64,000 nt of DNA from Streptomyces albireticuli (GCF_002192455.1 NZ_CP021744.1:1302001-1366000); one strand, 5' to 3'. Shown: positions 33,393-42,825, counted from the first letter of the stretch. Translations and numbers: made by a program. Notes: a model not told the origin generated them from the letters alone.

Positions 33393-34250
33393 ATGGGACG
33401 GGTCACCTCACGACGCCGCGTCATCCGCATCCGCGACGGAGCGGTCGGCACGCGCCCGGACACCCTCGTGGCCGAGGAGCCGATGGAGATCCGGCTCAAC
33501 GGCAAGCCGCTCGCCATCACCATGCGCACCCCGGGCGACGACTTCGCGCTCGCGGCCGGCTTCCTGGTCAGCGAGGGCGTCCTGGCCACCGCCGACGAGC
33601 TCGAACGCATCGTCTACTGCGCGGGCGCCACGGAGGACGGCTCGAACACGTACAACGTCGTCGACGTGCGCCTCGCCCCCGGCGTGCCGCTCCCCGACAT
33701 CGCGCTCGAACGCAACGTCTACACCACCTCGTCCTGCGGCCTGTGCGGCAAGGCCAGCCTGGACGCCGTACGGACCACCGCGCGGCACCCGGTCTCCGAC
33801 GGCCCGTCACCGATGCGGCTCACCCCGGAACTGCTGGCCACCCTCCCCGACCGGCTGCGGGAGGCGCAGCGCGTCTTCGAGACCACGGGCGGGCTGCACG
33901 GCGCCGCGCTGTTCTCGGCGGACGGCGAGCTGCTGGACGTCCGCGAGGACGTGGGGCGGCACAACGCGGTCGACAAGATCGTCGGACGGGCCCTGCAACA
34001 GGGGCTGCTGCCGCTGTCGGGCACGGTGCTGCTGGTGTCGGGGCGCGCGTCGTTCGAGCTGGCGCAGAAGGCCGTGATGGCCGGGATCCCGGTGCTCGCG
34101 GCGGTGTCGGCGCCGTCCTCGCTGGCGGTGGACCTGGCGGCGGAGACGGGGCTGACGCTGGTGGGGTTCCTGCGCGGCGCGTCGATGAACGTCTACGCGG
34201 GGGAGGAGCGGGTGGTGCTGGACGGGGGCGCGGCGGACGACGGCGCCTAG
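33393..34250 (+). CDS. fdhD: FdhD, sulfurtransferase for formate dehydrogenase
   Basis: The 285-residue protein has the family's CxxC pair (Cys115 and Cys118 in SSCGLCGK), the N-terminal EEPMEIRLNGKPLAITMRTP and the C-terminal EDVGRHNAVDKIVG and LVSGRASFELAQKA segments. FdhD passes sulfur from a cysteine desulfurase to the bis-MGD molybdenum cofactor of formate dehydrogenase. No formate dehydrogenase gene is in the window. ATG 33393 is the natural start, with MGRVTSRRRV leading into the domain. Confidence 0.93.
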   Translation: MGRVTSRRRVIRIRDGAVGTRPDTLVAEEPMEIRLNGKPLAITMRTPGDDFALAAGFLVSEGVLATADELERIVYCAGATEDGSNTYNVVDVRLAPGVPLPDIALERNVYTTSSCGLCGKASLDAVRTTARHPVSDGPSPMRLTPELLATLPDRLREAQRVFETTGGLHGAALFSADGELLDVREDVGRHNAVDKIVGRALQQGLLPLSGTVLLVSGRASFELAQKAVMAGIPVLAAVSAPSSLAVDLAAETGLTLVGFLRGASMNVYAGEERVVLDGGAADDGA

Positions 34251-34301
34251 TCCCGGCCACCCCGGCCGCTCAGGCCCGGGGCGGCCGCCCCGGCCCGGCC
34301 C

Positions 34302-34904
34302 TCACCCCTCCGCCACCTTCCCCAGCAGCTCCAGGAACCGCTCCCGCTCCCCCGGCGTCAGCCCCGCCAGCAGTTCCTCGTTCGCCTCGTCCCCCAGCTC
34401 CGCCAGCCGTACCAGCCGCCGCCCGCCCTCGTCCGTGAGCGAGATGGCGTTCTTGCGCCGGTCCGCCGGGTCCGGCGCGCGCGTGATCAGCCCCGCGGCC
34501 TGGAGGTCGTTGAGGATGCCGACCATGTCCTTGGGGTCGAAGCCGGTCGTACGGCCCAGCTCGGCCTGGGCGACGGGGCCCAGGTCCGACACGGCCGACA
34601 GCACCGCGTGGTGCGGCATCCGCATGCCCTCCCGGGCGAGGGCCTCGCTCACCAGGCGGCGGCCGCGCGCGGAGGCGCGGTTGAGCTGCCAGCTGGGGAG
34701 GGCGCGGATCCGGGTCAGCGCCGGTGCGTCCCGGTCGGCCCCGGCCGGGGAAGCGGGGTCGGCCCCGGCCTGGGAAGCGGGGTCGGCCCCGGCCTGGGAA
34801 GCGGGGTCGGCCCCGGCCTGGGAAGTACGGGCAACTGCGGCCTGGGAAGTACGGGCAGCCCCGGTCCGGGAAACGGGTGCGGCCCCGGCGGTCTCGTTCT
34901 CCAT
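34302..34904 (-). CDS. MarR-family regulator with repeated N-terminal tail
   Basis: A 200-residue protein. Residues about 65-200 form a MarR winged helix (MPHHAVLSAVSDLGPVAQAE, FDPKDMVGILNDLQAAGLI, DPADRRKNAISLT with the wing). Before it is an unusual tail of about 60 residues with three copies of SQAGADPA and related units, encoded by a 24-bp tandem repeat. It is divergent from the quinone oxidoreductase, with two palindromic operators between, so it very probably represses both genes until an electrophile or quinone-like ligand appears. Confidence 0.88.
   Translation of the reverse strand: MENETAGAAPVSRTGAARTSQAAVARTSQAGADPASQAGADPASQAGADPASPAGADRDAPALTRIRALPSWQLNRASARGRRLVSEALAREGMRMPHHAVLSAVSDLGPVAQAELGRTTGFDPKDMVGILNDLQAAGLITRAPDPADRRKNAISLTDEGGRRLVRLAELGDEANEELLAGLTPGERERFLELLGKVAEG
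34748..34867. repeat. 24-bp tandem repeat in the MarR gene
   Basis: About five consecutive 24-bp units (GGGAAGCGGGGTCGGCCCCG start), the first three nearly identical and the last two diverged. In frame it gives eight-residue repeats, so copy-number changes would not break the protein. Confidence 0.75.
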
Positions 34905-34926
34905 GCCCCGACCCTACCCACAAAAC

Positions 34927-34972
34927 CATTGGACCTCCCAATGAAATTCACATACCGTTGGGACCACCAACG
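34927..34972. promoter_or_regulatory. Two palindromic MarR operators
   Basis: CATTGGACCTCCCAATG (34927-34943) and CGTTGGGACCACCAACG (34956-34972) are two 17-bp palindromes with six-base arms, centred 29 bp apart (nearly three helical turns) in the 85-bp divergent interval between MarR and oxidoreductase genes. The shared core YRTTGG-N5-CCAAYR is the likely MarR site. Confidence 0.8.
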
Positions 34973-34989
34973 ACATCTGGGAGGTGCGC

Positions 34990-35937
34990 GTGCGTCGCGT
35001 CCGGTATTTCGAGAACGGCGGCCCCGAGGTCCTGCGGGTCGAGGAGGCCGACGTGCCCGCCCCCGGCCCCGGCGAACTGCTGCTGCGCACCGAGGCCGTG
35101 GGCGTGACCCTGCCGGCCGTCCGGAAGGTGCGGGAGGGCGGGCTGCCGCTGCCCGCCGGCCTCGGGGGCGAGGTGGCCGGCCGGATCGTCGCGGTCGGGC
35201 CGGACGTGACGGGCTTCGCGGCCGGCGACCGCGTCACGGGGCTGTGCTTCGGCGACGGCTACGCCGACCACTCCCTCCTGCTCTCCTCCATGGCCTCGCA
35301 CGTCCCCGAGGGCGCGAGCGCCACCGCCGCCGTCGCACTGGTGCGCTCCGGCCTGGTCGCCCGCGGCGCCTACGCGGCCGCCCGCCCCGCCGAGGGCGAG
35401 TCCGTGCTGGTGACGGCCGCGGCGAGCGGCGTGGGGCACCTCGCCGTGCAACTCGCCGCGGCGCGCGGCGCGAGCCGGGTCGTCGCCGCGGTCGGCTCGG
35501 CCGCGAAGGCGGACTTCGTACGGTCGCTGGGCGCGGACGAGGTCGTGACGTACGAGGAGCTGGCCGGCCCGGCGCCGCTGCCCTTCGCCCCCGTCGACAT
35601 CATCCTCGACGCCGTCGGCGGCGAGCTCCTCTCCCCCGCCCTGGCCGCCCTCGCACCCGGGGGCCGCCTGGTGGCCTACAGCTCGGGCGGCGGCACCTTC
35701 GAGGCGTACGACCTGCTCGTCGGGGCCAAGTCCGTCATCGGCTTCCAGATGGCCCTGATAGCCCGTCACCACCCCGCGCTGATGGAACGGTGGCGACGGG
35801 AGCTGTGGGAGGAGTTCGCCGCCGGGCGGCTGCGCCCGCGCGTGCACGCCGAGCTGCCGCTGGAGCAGGCCGCGCGGGCGCACGAGATCATCGAGTCCCG
35901 CGTCAACCTGGGCAAGGTGGTGCTGCGACCCGTGTGA
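34990..35937 (+). CDS. Zinc-independent quinone oxidoreductase/alcohol dehydrogenase (MDR family)
   Basis: This 315-residue medium-chain dehydrogenase has the N-terminal GroES-like part (MRRVRYFENGGPEVLRVEEA, GEVAGRIVAVGPDVTGFAAG) and a Rossmann domain with AASGVGHLAVQLAAARGA and VDIILDAVGGELLS. It lacks the zinc ligands of alcohol dehydrogenases and matches NADPH:quinone oxidoreductases. GTG 34990 is preferred over GTG 34984 because of the GGGAGG spacing. Controlled by the divergent MarR via two operators. Confidence 0.87.
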   Translation: MRRVRYFENGGPEVLRVEEADVPAPGPGELLLRTEAVGVTLPAVRKVREGGLPLPAGLGGEVAGRIVAVGPDVTGFAAGDRVTGLCFGDGYADHSLLLSSMASHVPEGASATAAVALVRSGLVARGAYAAARPAEGESVLVTAAASGVGHLAVQLAAARGASRVVAAVGSAAKADFVRSLGADEVVTYEELAGPAPLPFAPVDIILDAVGGELLSPALAALAPGGRLVAYSSGGGTFEAYDLLVGAKSVIGFQMALIARHHPALMERWRRELWEEFAAGRLRPRVHAELPLEQAARAHEIIESRVNLGKVVLRPV

Positions 35938-36026
35938 GCTCTTTGGCGGAACCCGCCTTGTGGGGTTGCCGGGGGCACCGTACGTTCGGCCTCGCCGGGC
36001 CTGGAGTCAGAGCGTCCGGTTTTTAC

Positions 36027-38129
36027 GTGTCACGACATGCCACCACGTGCCTCGACGCGAAAGGGCCGGGCCATGGCGCCGCACCCCCCACCGGGTCCCC
36101 GACACCACCGATCCCGCCGGCTCCCGCCCGGGCTGTCCCGGCTCCTCCCCTCCGCCACGCCCCCGGGCTCCCGGGTCCCCGACGCACCGTCAGGGTCCCT
36201 TACGCCCGCGCCCTCACCGCCGCCGGCGTCACCGCCGCCGCGCTGGCCCTCGCCGCCCACCCCGTACCCGCCCGCGCCACGGCGGACCCCGCTCCCCCGG
36301 CCCGTACCGGCTTCGAGGAGCGGGTCCTGTTCAGCGCGGCGCAGGACGGCCCGCCCGGCGAGTACTCCTGCTTCCGGATCCCGGCCCTCGTGGCCGGGCC
36401 CGCCCCCGGCACGGTGCTCGCCTTCGCCGAGGGCCGGAAGGGCAACTGCGGCGACGCCACCGACATCGACGTCGTCCTCAAGCGGTCCGCCGACGGCGGC
36501 CGCACCTGGGGGCCGCTCCAGCTGGTCGACGAGGGCGACGGCGACACCCACGGCAACCCCGCCCCCGTCGTCGACCGCGCCACCGGCCGGGTCGTGCTGG
36601 TCACCACCTACAACAAGGGCCGGCAGGACGCCGCCAACTGCGACGTGCCCTGCGACCGCACCCCGCACGTGCAGTACAGCGACGACGCCGGCGGCCGCTG
36701 GTCCCGGCCGCGCGACCTCACCAGGTCGCTGCGCCCGCCCGGCTGGAACTCCTGGTACGCCACCGGACCCGGCCACGGCATCCAGCTCACCCGCGGACCC
36801 GACAGCGGCCGGCTGGTCGTCGGCGTCAACGCCGAGAGCCACGACGGCACGCGCGGCACCGCCAACCACGCCGCCCTCGCCCTCAGCGACGACGGCGGCC
36901 GGCACTGGCGGCTCGGCGCCGTCGACACCCACCCCATCGCCCCCGACGGCACCTTCCGCCAGATGCCCTCCGAACTGACCCTCGCCGAGCGCACCGACGG
37001 CACGGTCTACGTCAACGGGCGCGAGCAGAACGGCACCGACCTCGGCCACCGCGACGACGCGGTCAGCCGCGACGGCGGCGAGAGCTTCACCGCACCCTTC
37101 CGCGCCCTCCCCGACCTCGCCGCACCCATGGTCCAGGGCTCGGTCACGGCGCTGCGCCCCGGCCGCTGGCTGCTCTCCGTGCCCGCCGACCCCGACCGGC
37201 GCCGCACGATGACGATCCGCTCCTCCTACGACCAGGGGCACACCTGGGAGAGCGCCGAGCACGGCGCGCGCGTCACCACCGACTGGTCCGGTTACTCCGA
37301 CCTCGCGGTCGTCTCCCCGGGCACGGCCGGCCTGCTCTACGAGGCCGGCAAGGGCAACGCCCGCGACGAGATCCGCTTCGCCCGCTTCACCGAGGAGTGG
37401 CTGGGGCCGCGCACCGGGCCCGGCACCACCACAGCGGACCGCGGGACGGGCGGCCGGAACGGGGCCGACGGGCAGGCCGCGCCGGGCGCGTACGTCCTCG
37501 GGGGCGCCCGGCCGGTCGCCGGCCGGTGGGGCGGCGCGCTCGCCTTCGACGGCGTGGACGACGCCGTACGGCTCCCCTACCGCGACTCGCTGCCGCTCGG
37601 CGAGAAGGACTTCACGGCGACCTTGTGGTTCCGCGGCGGCGGCACGCCGCGTGGCGAGCAGCCCCTGCTGTGGCTGGGCGGGGTAGGCGGCGCGCCACAG
37701 GTGGCCGTGCGCTGGGAGGCGGCCGTGCGAAGGGTGTCCGCGCAGGTCACGGCCGTGTCCGGGCCGGGCCCCGCCCGGACGGCGACCCTCCGGACCGCTG
37801 TCGCCCCGCCGGGCGACGGCCGGTGGCACTTCGTGGCCCTGCGGCGCGCGGGCGGGCGGCTGACGCTCACCGTCGACGACGCCGCCTCGTGGGTGGCCGA
37901 CGTGCCGGGGTCGGTGAGCCGCGGGTCGACGTTCGGGGCGTATCTGGGGCAGAAGCCGGACGGCCGGGCGTATCTCGCCGGGGAGCTCGACGACGTGCGG
38001 GTGTTCGGGCGGGGGCTGCCGGAAGGGGAGGTCGCGGCGGTCCGGGCCGGGCGGGGAGCGGGGCGGGCGGTGGTGTGGCTGCCGCTGGACGGGGTGCGGG
38101 CGTCCTCCTCCACCCGGCCGTTGCCGTGA
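36027..38129 (+). CDS. Secreted sialidase with LamG-like C-terminal domain
   Basis: The 700-residue protein has a late Arg-containing signal segment (PRRTVRVPYARALTAAG, then hydrophobic ALALAAHPVPARA), a six-bladed sialidase domain with the CFRIPAL Arg motif, Asp boxes (SADGGRTW, SDDAGGRW, SDDGGRHW, SRDGGESF, SYDQGHTW), Tyr in DWSGYSDL and nucleophile-region LYEAG, and a C-terminal LamG/concanavalin-like domain (about 480-690). It should cleave terminal sialic acids outside the cell. GTG 36027 is the only in-frame start before the signal; its true start is uncertain. Confidence 0.85.
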   Translation: MSRHATTCLDAKGPGHGAAPPTGSPTPPIPPAPARAVPAPPLRHAPGLPGPRRTVRVPYARALTAAGVTAAALALAAHPVPARATADPAPPARTGFEERVLFSAAQDGPPGEYSCFRIPALVAGPAPGTVLAFAEGRKGNCGDATDIDVVLKRSADGGRTWGPLQLVDEGDGDTHGNPAPVVDRATGRVVLVTTYNKGRQDAANCDVPCDRTPHVQYSDDAGGRWSRPRDLTRSLRPPGWNSWYATGPGHGIQLTRGPDSGRLVVGVNAESHDGTRGTANHAALALSDDGGRHWRLGAVDTHPIAPDGTFRQMPSELTLAERTDGTVYVNGREQNGTDLGHRDDAVSRDGGESFTAPFRALPDLAAPMVQGSVTALRPGRWLLSVPADPDRRRTMTIRSSYDQGHTWESAEHGARVTTDWSGYSDLAVVSPGTAGLLYEAGKGNARDEIRFARFTEEWLGPRTGPGTTTADRGTGGRNGADGQAAPGAYVLGGARPVAGRWGGALAFDGVDDAVRLPYRDSLPLGEKDFTATLWFRGGGTPRGEQPLLWLGGVGGAPQVAVRWEAAVRRVSAQVTAVSGPGPARTATLRTAVAPPGDGRWHFVALRRAGGRLTLTVDDAASWVADVPGSVSRGSTFGAYLGQKPDGRAYLAGELDDVRVFGRGLPEGEVAAVRAGRGAGRAVVWLPLDGVRASSSTRPLP

Positions 38130-38160
38130 CCGGGGCCGACGCCGCGGGCCCCCGTCCGCG

Positions 38161-39255
38161 CTACCTCGCGGTGTCCTCCAAGGCCGGCCGGACCTGCCCC
38201 TGCCGGGGCGCCGTCCCGGCAGCCGCGGGCGCGGGCACCGCCCCGGGCGCCTCCACCGCCTCCGGCGCCCGCCGCGCGTACCTCTTCGCCAGGACCGCGC
38301 AGACCATCAGCTGCATCTGGTGGAAGAGCATCAGCGGCAGGACCGCCAGGCTCGCCTGGGCGCCGAAGAGGACCCCCGCCATCGGCAGGCCGCCGGCCAG
38401 GCTCTTCTTCGACCCGCAGAAGACGATCGTGATGCGGTCCTCCCGGCCGAAGCCCAGCCGGCGCGCGCCGTACGTGGTGAGGGTGAGCATCAGACCCAGG
38501 AGCACCGCCTCGACGCCGACCAGGGCCAGCAGCCTCAGGGGCGTGACCTGGTGCCAGATGCCGCGGACGACGCCCTGGCTGAAGGCGGCGTAGACGACGA
38601 GGAGGATCGAGCCCCGGTCCACGTAACCCAGCACCTTCTTGTGCCGGGTGAGGAAGCCGCCGACCCAGCGGCGCAGCAGCTGGCCCGCGGCGAAGGGCAC
38701 CAGCAGCTGGGTGACGATCGAGACCAGCGAGTGCGCGGAGAAGCCTCCCCCGTGTCCGCCCAGCAGCAGCGCCACGAGCAGCGGGGTGAGGACGATGCCG
38801 ACGACGCTGGAGAAGGAGCCCGCGCAGACCGCCGCCGCGACGTTGCCGCGCGCGATGGAGGTGAAGGCGATCGAGGACTGGATCGTCGACGGCACCAGGC
38901 ACAGGAACAGCAGGCCGGCGTGGAGCTGGGGCGTCAGGACGTACGGGACGAGGCCGCGGGCGGCGAGGCCGAGGAGGGGGAAGAGGACGAAGGTACAGGC
39001 GAGGACCGTCAGGTGCAGCCGCCAGTGGCGGACGCCGTCCATCGCCTCGCGGGTGGAGAGCCGGGCACCGTAGAGGAAGAACAGCAGGGCGACCGCACCG
39101 GTGGAGGCGCCGTTCGCCACGGGCGCGGCGGCGCCCCGCGCGGGCAGCAGCGCGGCCAGCAGCACCGTGCCGAGCAGGGCGGCTATGTAGGGGTCGAAGG
39201 GCACGCGCGGCACGCGTACGCGCGCGAGGAAGCCGGGGAGGAAGGGGCGTCGCAT
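38161..39255 (-). CDS. Bile acid:sodium symporter-like transporter (SLC10A7/YfeH type)
   Basis: A 364-residue protein with about ten membrane segments: FDPYIAALLGTVLLAALLPARG, ALLFFLYGARLSTREAMDG, LCLVPSTIQSSIAFTSIARGN (the substrate-binding crossover motif) and IVFCGSKKSLAGGLPMAGVLF. These features mark the YfeH/SLC10A7 branch of the BASS family; substrates are not well known. GGAGG precedes ATG 39255. It is divergent from a LysR regulator, which probably controls it. Confidence 0.85.
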   Translation of the reverse strand: MRRPFLPGFLARVRVPRVPFDPYIAALLGTVLLAALLPARGAAAPVANGASTGAVALLFFLYGARLSTREAMDGVRHWRLHLTVLACTFVLFPLLGLAARGLVPYVLTPQLHAGLLFLCLVPSTIQSSIAFTSIARGNVAAAVCAGSFSSVVGIVLTPLLVALLLGGHGGGFSAHSLVSIVTQLLVPFAAGQLLRRWVGGFLTRHKKVLGYVDRGSILLVVYAAFSQGVVRGIWHQVTPLRLLALVGVEAVLLGLMLTLTTYGARRLGFGREDRITIVFCGSKKSLAGGLPMAGVLFGAQASLAVLPLMLFHQMQLMVCAVLAKRYARRAPEAVEAPGAVPAPAAAGTAPRQGQVRPALEDTAR

Positions 39256-39312
39256 GGCTCCAGCCTCCCTCTGACCAGGCACATCGGGAACCCCGTTCAC
39301 CACACTGACTGT

Positions 39313-39329
39313 TATCACGTATGACGATA
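39313..39329. promoter_or_regulatory. LysR-type operator
   Basis: TATC-N9-GATA (39313-39329) in the 92-bp divergent interval fits the T-N11-A palindrome of LysR sites. Confidence 0.6.
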
Positions 39330-39347
39330 TGACGTTAGGCTCGACAT

Positions 39348-40283
39348 GTGTTCGATCCGACGCAGCTGCGCACCTTCCTGGCCGTCGCCCAGACCCTGAG
39401 CTTCACCCAGGCCGCGCACCGGCTGGGGCTCCGGCAGTCGACCGTGAGCCAGCAGGTCCGCAGGCTGGAGGAGGCCGCCGGGCGGCAGCTCTTCGCGCGC
39501 GACACGCACGGCGTGGCGCTGACGGAGGACGGCGAGGCGATGCTCGGCTTCGCCCGGACGATCCTGGAGGCGAACGAGCGGGCGGCCGGCTGGTTCGCGG
39601 GCACCCGGCTGCGCGGCAGACTGCGGTTCGGCGCCTCCGAGGACTTCGTGCTGACGCGGCTGCCGGAGATCCTGGAGGGCTTCCGGCGCGAGCACCCGGA
39701 GGTGGACCTGGAGCTCACCGTCGACCTCTCCGAGACGCTCCAGCAGCAGCTCACGGCCGGCCGCCTCGACCTCGTCCTCGCCAAGCGCCACCCGGACCAG
39801 CCGCACGGGCGCCTGGTCTGGCGGGACAGGCTGGTGTGGATCGGGAGCGAGCGGCTGCGCCTGGAGCCCCACCGTCCGCTGCCGCTGGTCGTCTTCCCGC
39901 CGCCCGCGGTGACCCGGGCCCGCGCCCTGGAGGTGCTGGAGCGGCACGGCCGCGCCTGGCGGGTGACGTGCACCAGCGGCAGCCTCAACGGCCTGGTGGC
40001 GGCCGCCCGCGCCGGGCTGGGCGTGATGGCCCACACCCGGGGCATGATCCCTCCGGGCCTGGTGCGGGTCCCGGCCCGGGCCGGTCTGCCGGACCTGGGC
40101 GCCGTCGATGTCGTGCTGCTGCACGGCGCCGCGCCCGACGGCGCCGCGCGGGGACCGGCCGAGGCGCTCGCGGAGGCGATCCTGGCCGCGGGCGACCGGC
40201 TGCACGTCCCCGCGGCCGGGGCCGCCGGGTCCGGGAGCCCGGAGTTCCCGGACGGACGCGGGGCGGAGCCGGAACGCGGGTAG
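39348..40283 (+). CDS. LysR-family regulator
   Basis: The 311-residue protein has the LysR winged helix at 1-60 (LRTFLAVAQTLSFTQAAHRL, STVSQQVRRLEEAAG, LFARDTHGVALTEDGEAML) and a periplasmic-binding-like effector domain after it (LRFGASEDFVLTRLPEIL, LDLVLAKRHPDQ). GTG 39348 follows TAGGCT (39336-39341) by six bases without a ribosome site, indicating a leaderless mRNA. It is divergent from the BASS transporter. Confidence 0.87.
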   Translation: MFDPTQLRTFLAVAQTLSFTQAAHRLGLRQSTVSQQVRRLEEAAGRQLFARDTHGVALTEDGEAMLGFARTILEANERAAGWFAGTRLRGRLRFGASEDFVLTRLPEILEGFRREHPEVDLELTVDLSETLQQQLTAGRLDLVLAKRHPDQPHGRLVWRDRLVWIGSERLRLEPHRPLPLVVFPPPAVTRARALEVLERHGRAWRVTCTSGSLNGLVAAARAGLGVMAHTRGMIPPGLVRVPARAGLPDLGAVDVVLLHGAAPDGAARGPAEALAEAILAAGDRLHVPAAGAAGSGSPEFPDGRGAEPERG

Positions 40284-40494
40284 GAAGGGGGACGGAAGGA
40301 GCCGAGGAGCCGCGAGCGGCGGGGCCGGGCCGGGAGCGGCACGGAATCGACGCGGGAGCGGCACCGGATCCGCACGGAAGCGGAACGGGCGCGGTGCCGA
40401 AAAGGGTTCGGGGTGGTTCCGGATCGGGTACGGTCACCGCGCTGTGCGGAGCGGCGTGTGCGGAACGCCGCCAGGAGCACGGAGGAGCGGCCAG

Positions 40495-42327
40495 TTGCGC
40501 GAGTTCACCGTCCCACCCCTGGTGACGTCCCCCCACGTCGGCGGCCTGGCGGACACCGTCTTCGAGCGCGCGGAGCGGGACCCCGGCGGGGTCGCGCTGG
40601 GCCGCCGGGACGCCGGCGGCGCCTGGCGTGACGTGACCGCGGCGGCCTTCCGGGACGAGGTCCTGGCGCTGGCCAAGGGCCTGCTCGCGGAGGGTGTGCG
40701 GTTCGGCGACCGGGTCGCCGTCATGTCCCGTACGCGCTACGAGTGGACCCTCTTCGACTTCGCGCTCTGGTCGATCGGCGCGCAGCCGGTGCCGCTGTAC
40801 CCGACGGCCTCCGCCGAGCAGGTCTTCTGGATCCTGCGCGACGCGGGCGTCACCGCCTGTGTGGTCGAGCACGAGGACCACGCCATGACCGTCGGCTCGG
40901 TCGTCGACCGGCTGCCGCGGCTGACCCGGCTGTGGCAGCTGGACGCGGGGGCCGTCGCGGCGCTGACCGCCGCGGGCGAGCGGATCGGCGACGAGGTCGT
41001 GCACCGGCACCGGAGGGCGGTGACGCCCGCGTCCCCGGCCACGGTCGTGCACACCTCGGGCACCACGGGCCGCCCGAGGGGCTGTGTGCTCACGCACGCC
41101 AACTTCATGGCCGAGGCGGACAACGTCGTCGCGCGCTACGGGTCCGTCTTCCGCTCCCGTCCCGGCGACGAGGCCGGCACGCTGCTGTTCCTGCCGCTGG
41201 CCCATGTCTTCGGGCGGATGGTGCAGGTGGCGGCGGTGCGCGGCCGGGTGAAGCTGGGTCACCAGCCGGAGCTCACGGCCGCCGAGCTGCTGCCGGCCCT
41301 GCGGGGGTTCCGGCCCACGTTCGTCCTCGCCGTGCCGTACGTCTTCGAGAGGCTGTTCGCCGAGGCCCGGCGGACGGCCGAGAGCGCGGGCCGCGGCGAG
41401 CCGTTCGAGAAGGCCGTCGACGTCGCGGTGCGCTACGCGGAGGCCCGGGAGCGGCGCGCCTTCGGCCTGGGCCCCGGGCCGGGCGCCGCGCTGCGCGGCC
41501 GGCACCGGCTCTACGACCGGATCGTCTACGCGAAGGTGCGCGAGGCGCTGGGGGGCCGGGTGCGGCACGCGATGTCGGGCGGCTCGGCGATGGACCGGCG
41601 GCTGGGGCTGTTCTTCGCGGGCGCCGGGGTCACCGTCCTGGAGGGGTACGGCCTGACGGAGACCACCGGGGCCGCGGTCGCCAACCCGCCCGGGCGGACC
41701 CGCTTCGGGACCGTCGGACAGCCCGTGCCGGGCACGTCCGTGCGGCTGGCGGACGACGGCGAGGTGTGGCTGCGCGGCGGGCAGGTCTTCGCCGGCTACC
41801 TCGACGACCCGAAGGCGACGGAGGCGGTCCTGCGGGACGGCTGGCTCGCCACCGGTGACCTCGGCGCGCTGGACGCGGAGGGCTATCTGACCATCACCGG
41901 GCGGAAGAAGGAGATCCTGGTGACCTCCGGCGGCAAGAGCGTCTCCCCGCTCCCGCTGGAGGAGCGGGTACGGGCGCACCCCCTGGTCTCGCACTGCGTG
42001 GTCGTCGGCAACGACCGCCCGTACGTCGGCGCGCTGATCACCCTGGACCAGGAGGCGGTCACGCACTGGATGCGGATGCGCGGCAGGCCCGCGCCGGAGT
42101 GGTCGGCGCTGGTCCGCGACCCGGACGTGGAGGCCGAGGTGCGGCGGGCCGTGGTGGCCGCCAACACGATGGTCTCGCAGGCGGAGTCGATCCGGGCCTT
42201 CCGGATACTGGGCGGGCAGTTCACGGAGGGGCGGGGACTGCTGACGCCGTCGCTGAAGCTGCGGCGGAAGGTGGTCGAGGAGGTGTACGCGCGGGAGGTG
42301 GAGGAGCTGTACCGGAGCCGGGGGTAG
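40495..42327 (+). CDS. Long-chain fatty acyl-CoA synthetase (AMP-binding)
   Basis: A 610-residue adenylate-forming enzyme with the P-loop TSGTTGRPRGCVLTHANF, the linker motif GYGLTETTG, TGDLGALDAEGYLTITGRKKE and LVTSGGKSVSP. It activates fatty acids with ATP and CoA and is close to the mycobacterial/Streptomyces long-chain family (FadD15-like). The TTG start at 40495 is supported by GGAGGAG seven bases before; the upstream open frame (from 40108) overlaps the LysR gene and is spurious. Confidence 0.9.
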   Translation: MREFTVPPLVTSPHVGGLADTVFERAERDPGGVALGRRDAGGAWRDVTAAAFRDEVLALAKGLLAEGVRFGDRVAVMSRTRYEWTLFDFALWSIGAQPVPLYPTASAEQVFWILRDAGVTACVVEHEDHAMTVGSVVDRLPRLTRLWQLDAGAVAALTAAGERIGDEVVHRHRRAVTPASPATVVHTSGTTGRPRGCVLTHANFMAEADNVVARYGSVFRSRPGDEAGTLLFLPLAHVFGRMVQVAAVRGRVKLGHQPELTAAELLPALRGFRPTFVLAVPYVFERLFAEARRTAESAGRGEPFEKAVDVAVRYAEARERRAFGLGPGPGAALRGRHRLYDRIVYAKVREALGGRVRHAMSGGSAMDRRLGLFFAGAGVTVLEGYGLTETTGAAVANPPGRTRFGTVGQPVPGTSVRLADDGEVWLRGGQVFAGYLDDPKATEAVLRDGWLATGDLGALDAEGYLTITGRKKEILVTSGGKSVSPLPLEERVRAHPLVSHCVVVGNDRPYVGALITLDQEAVTHWMRMRGRPAPEWSALVRDPDVEAEVRRAVVAANTMVSQAESIRAFRILGGQFTEGRGLLTPSLKLRRKVVEEVYAREVEELYRSRG

Positions 42328-42433
42328 GGCGTCGCACCGGGCCGTTCCCCCGTCCGCACGCGTTCGCGGAACCACCGCCCGGGTCGGTCGTTAGGGTGGC
42401 CGACACTCTTGGACTTCGACGTGAGGAAGCACC

Positions 42434-42655
42434 GTGAAGCCTTGGGCCAAGGTGATGGCAGGTTGTGTGCTCGCCGGATCGGTCGTCCTGACGGCCGTGC
42501 CCGCGGCGGTGGCCGACGAGCGGCCGCTGGACCTGACGGACGCGGTGGCGGACGGCGCCTGCCAGCATGTGGCGTTCGGCGGGCTGGACTTCAGGGTCCT
42601 CTGCGCGAACGAGGTGTCGGTCGAGGGCGTGCCGCCGGGCGGGGCGAACGGCTGA
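42434..42655 (+). CDS. Small secreted protein
   Basis: A 73-residue protein from GTG 42434 (GAGGAAG upstream) with a clear signal peptide MKPWAKVMAGCVLAGSVVLT and cleavage after VADE-adjacent AVA. The mature part is about 45 residues with two Cys (ACQHVAFGG, FRVLCANE). It resembles small exported proteins common in Streptomyces; function unknown. Confidence 0.7.
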   Translation: MKPWAKVMAGCVLAGSVVLTAVPAAVADERPLDLTDAVADGACQHVAFGGLDFRVLCANEVSVEGVPPGGANG

Positions 42656-42825
42656 CCCGTCCGATCGGCGTCGGTCCCGGACGCACCGCCCGTGCGATGC
42701 CGTCGAACGCCGGGTGGCCGGCGCCCACTTCGGCCTCGCGGAGCCTACGACGGCGGCGGGAGCGACGACGCCCAAGGGCGGGCCGGCCGGGCACGGGGCC
42801 CGGCCGGCCGCCAGGCGCTACAGCC

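Noticed and set aside
34608-36026. N-terminal extension of the sialidase frame
   Set aside because: It overlaps the MarR and quinone oxidoreductase genes and is low-complexity Arg/Gly; the real gene starts near 36027.
40108-40494. Long 5' extension of the acyl-CoA synthetase frame
   Set aside because: It overlaps the LysR gene end and encodes Arg/Gly-rich shadow; TTG 40495 has a strong ribosome site.
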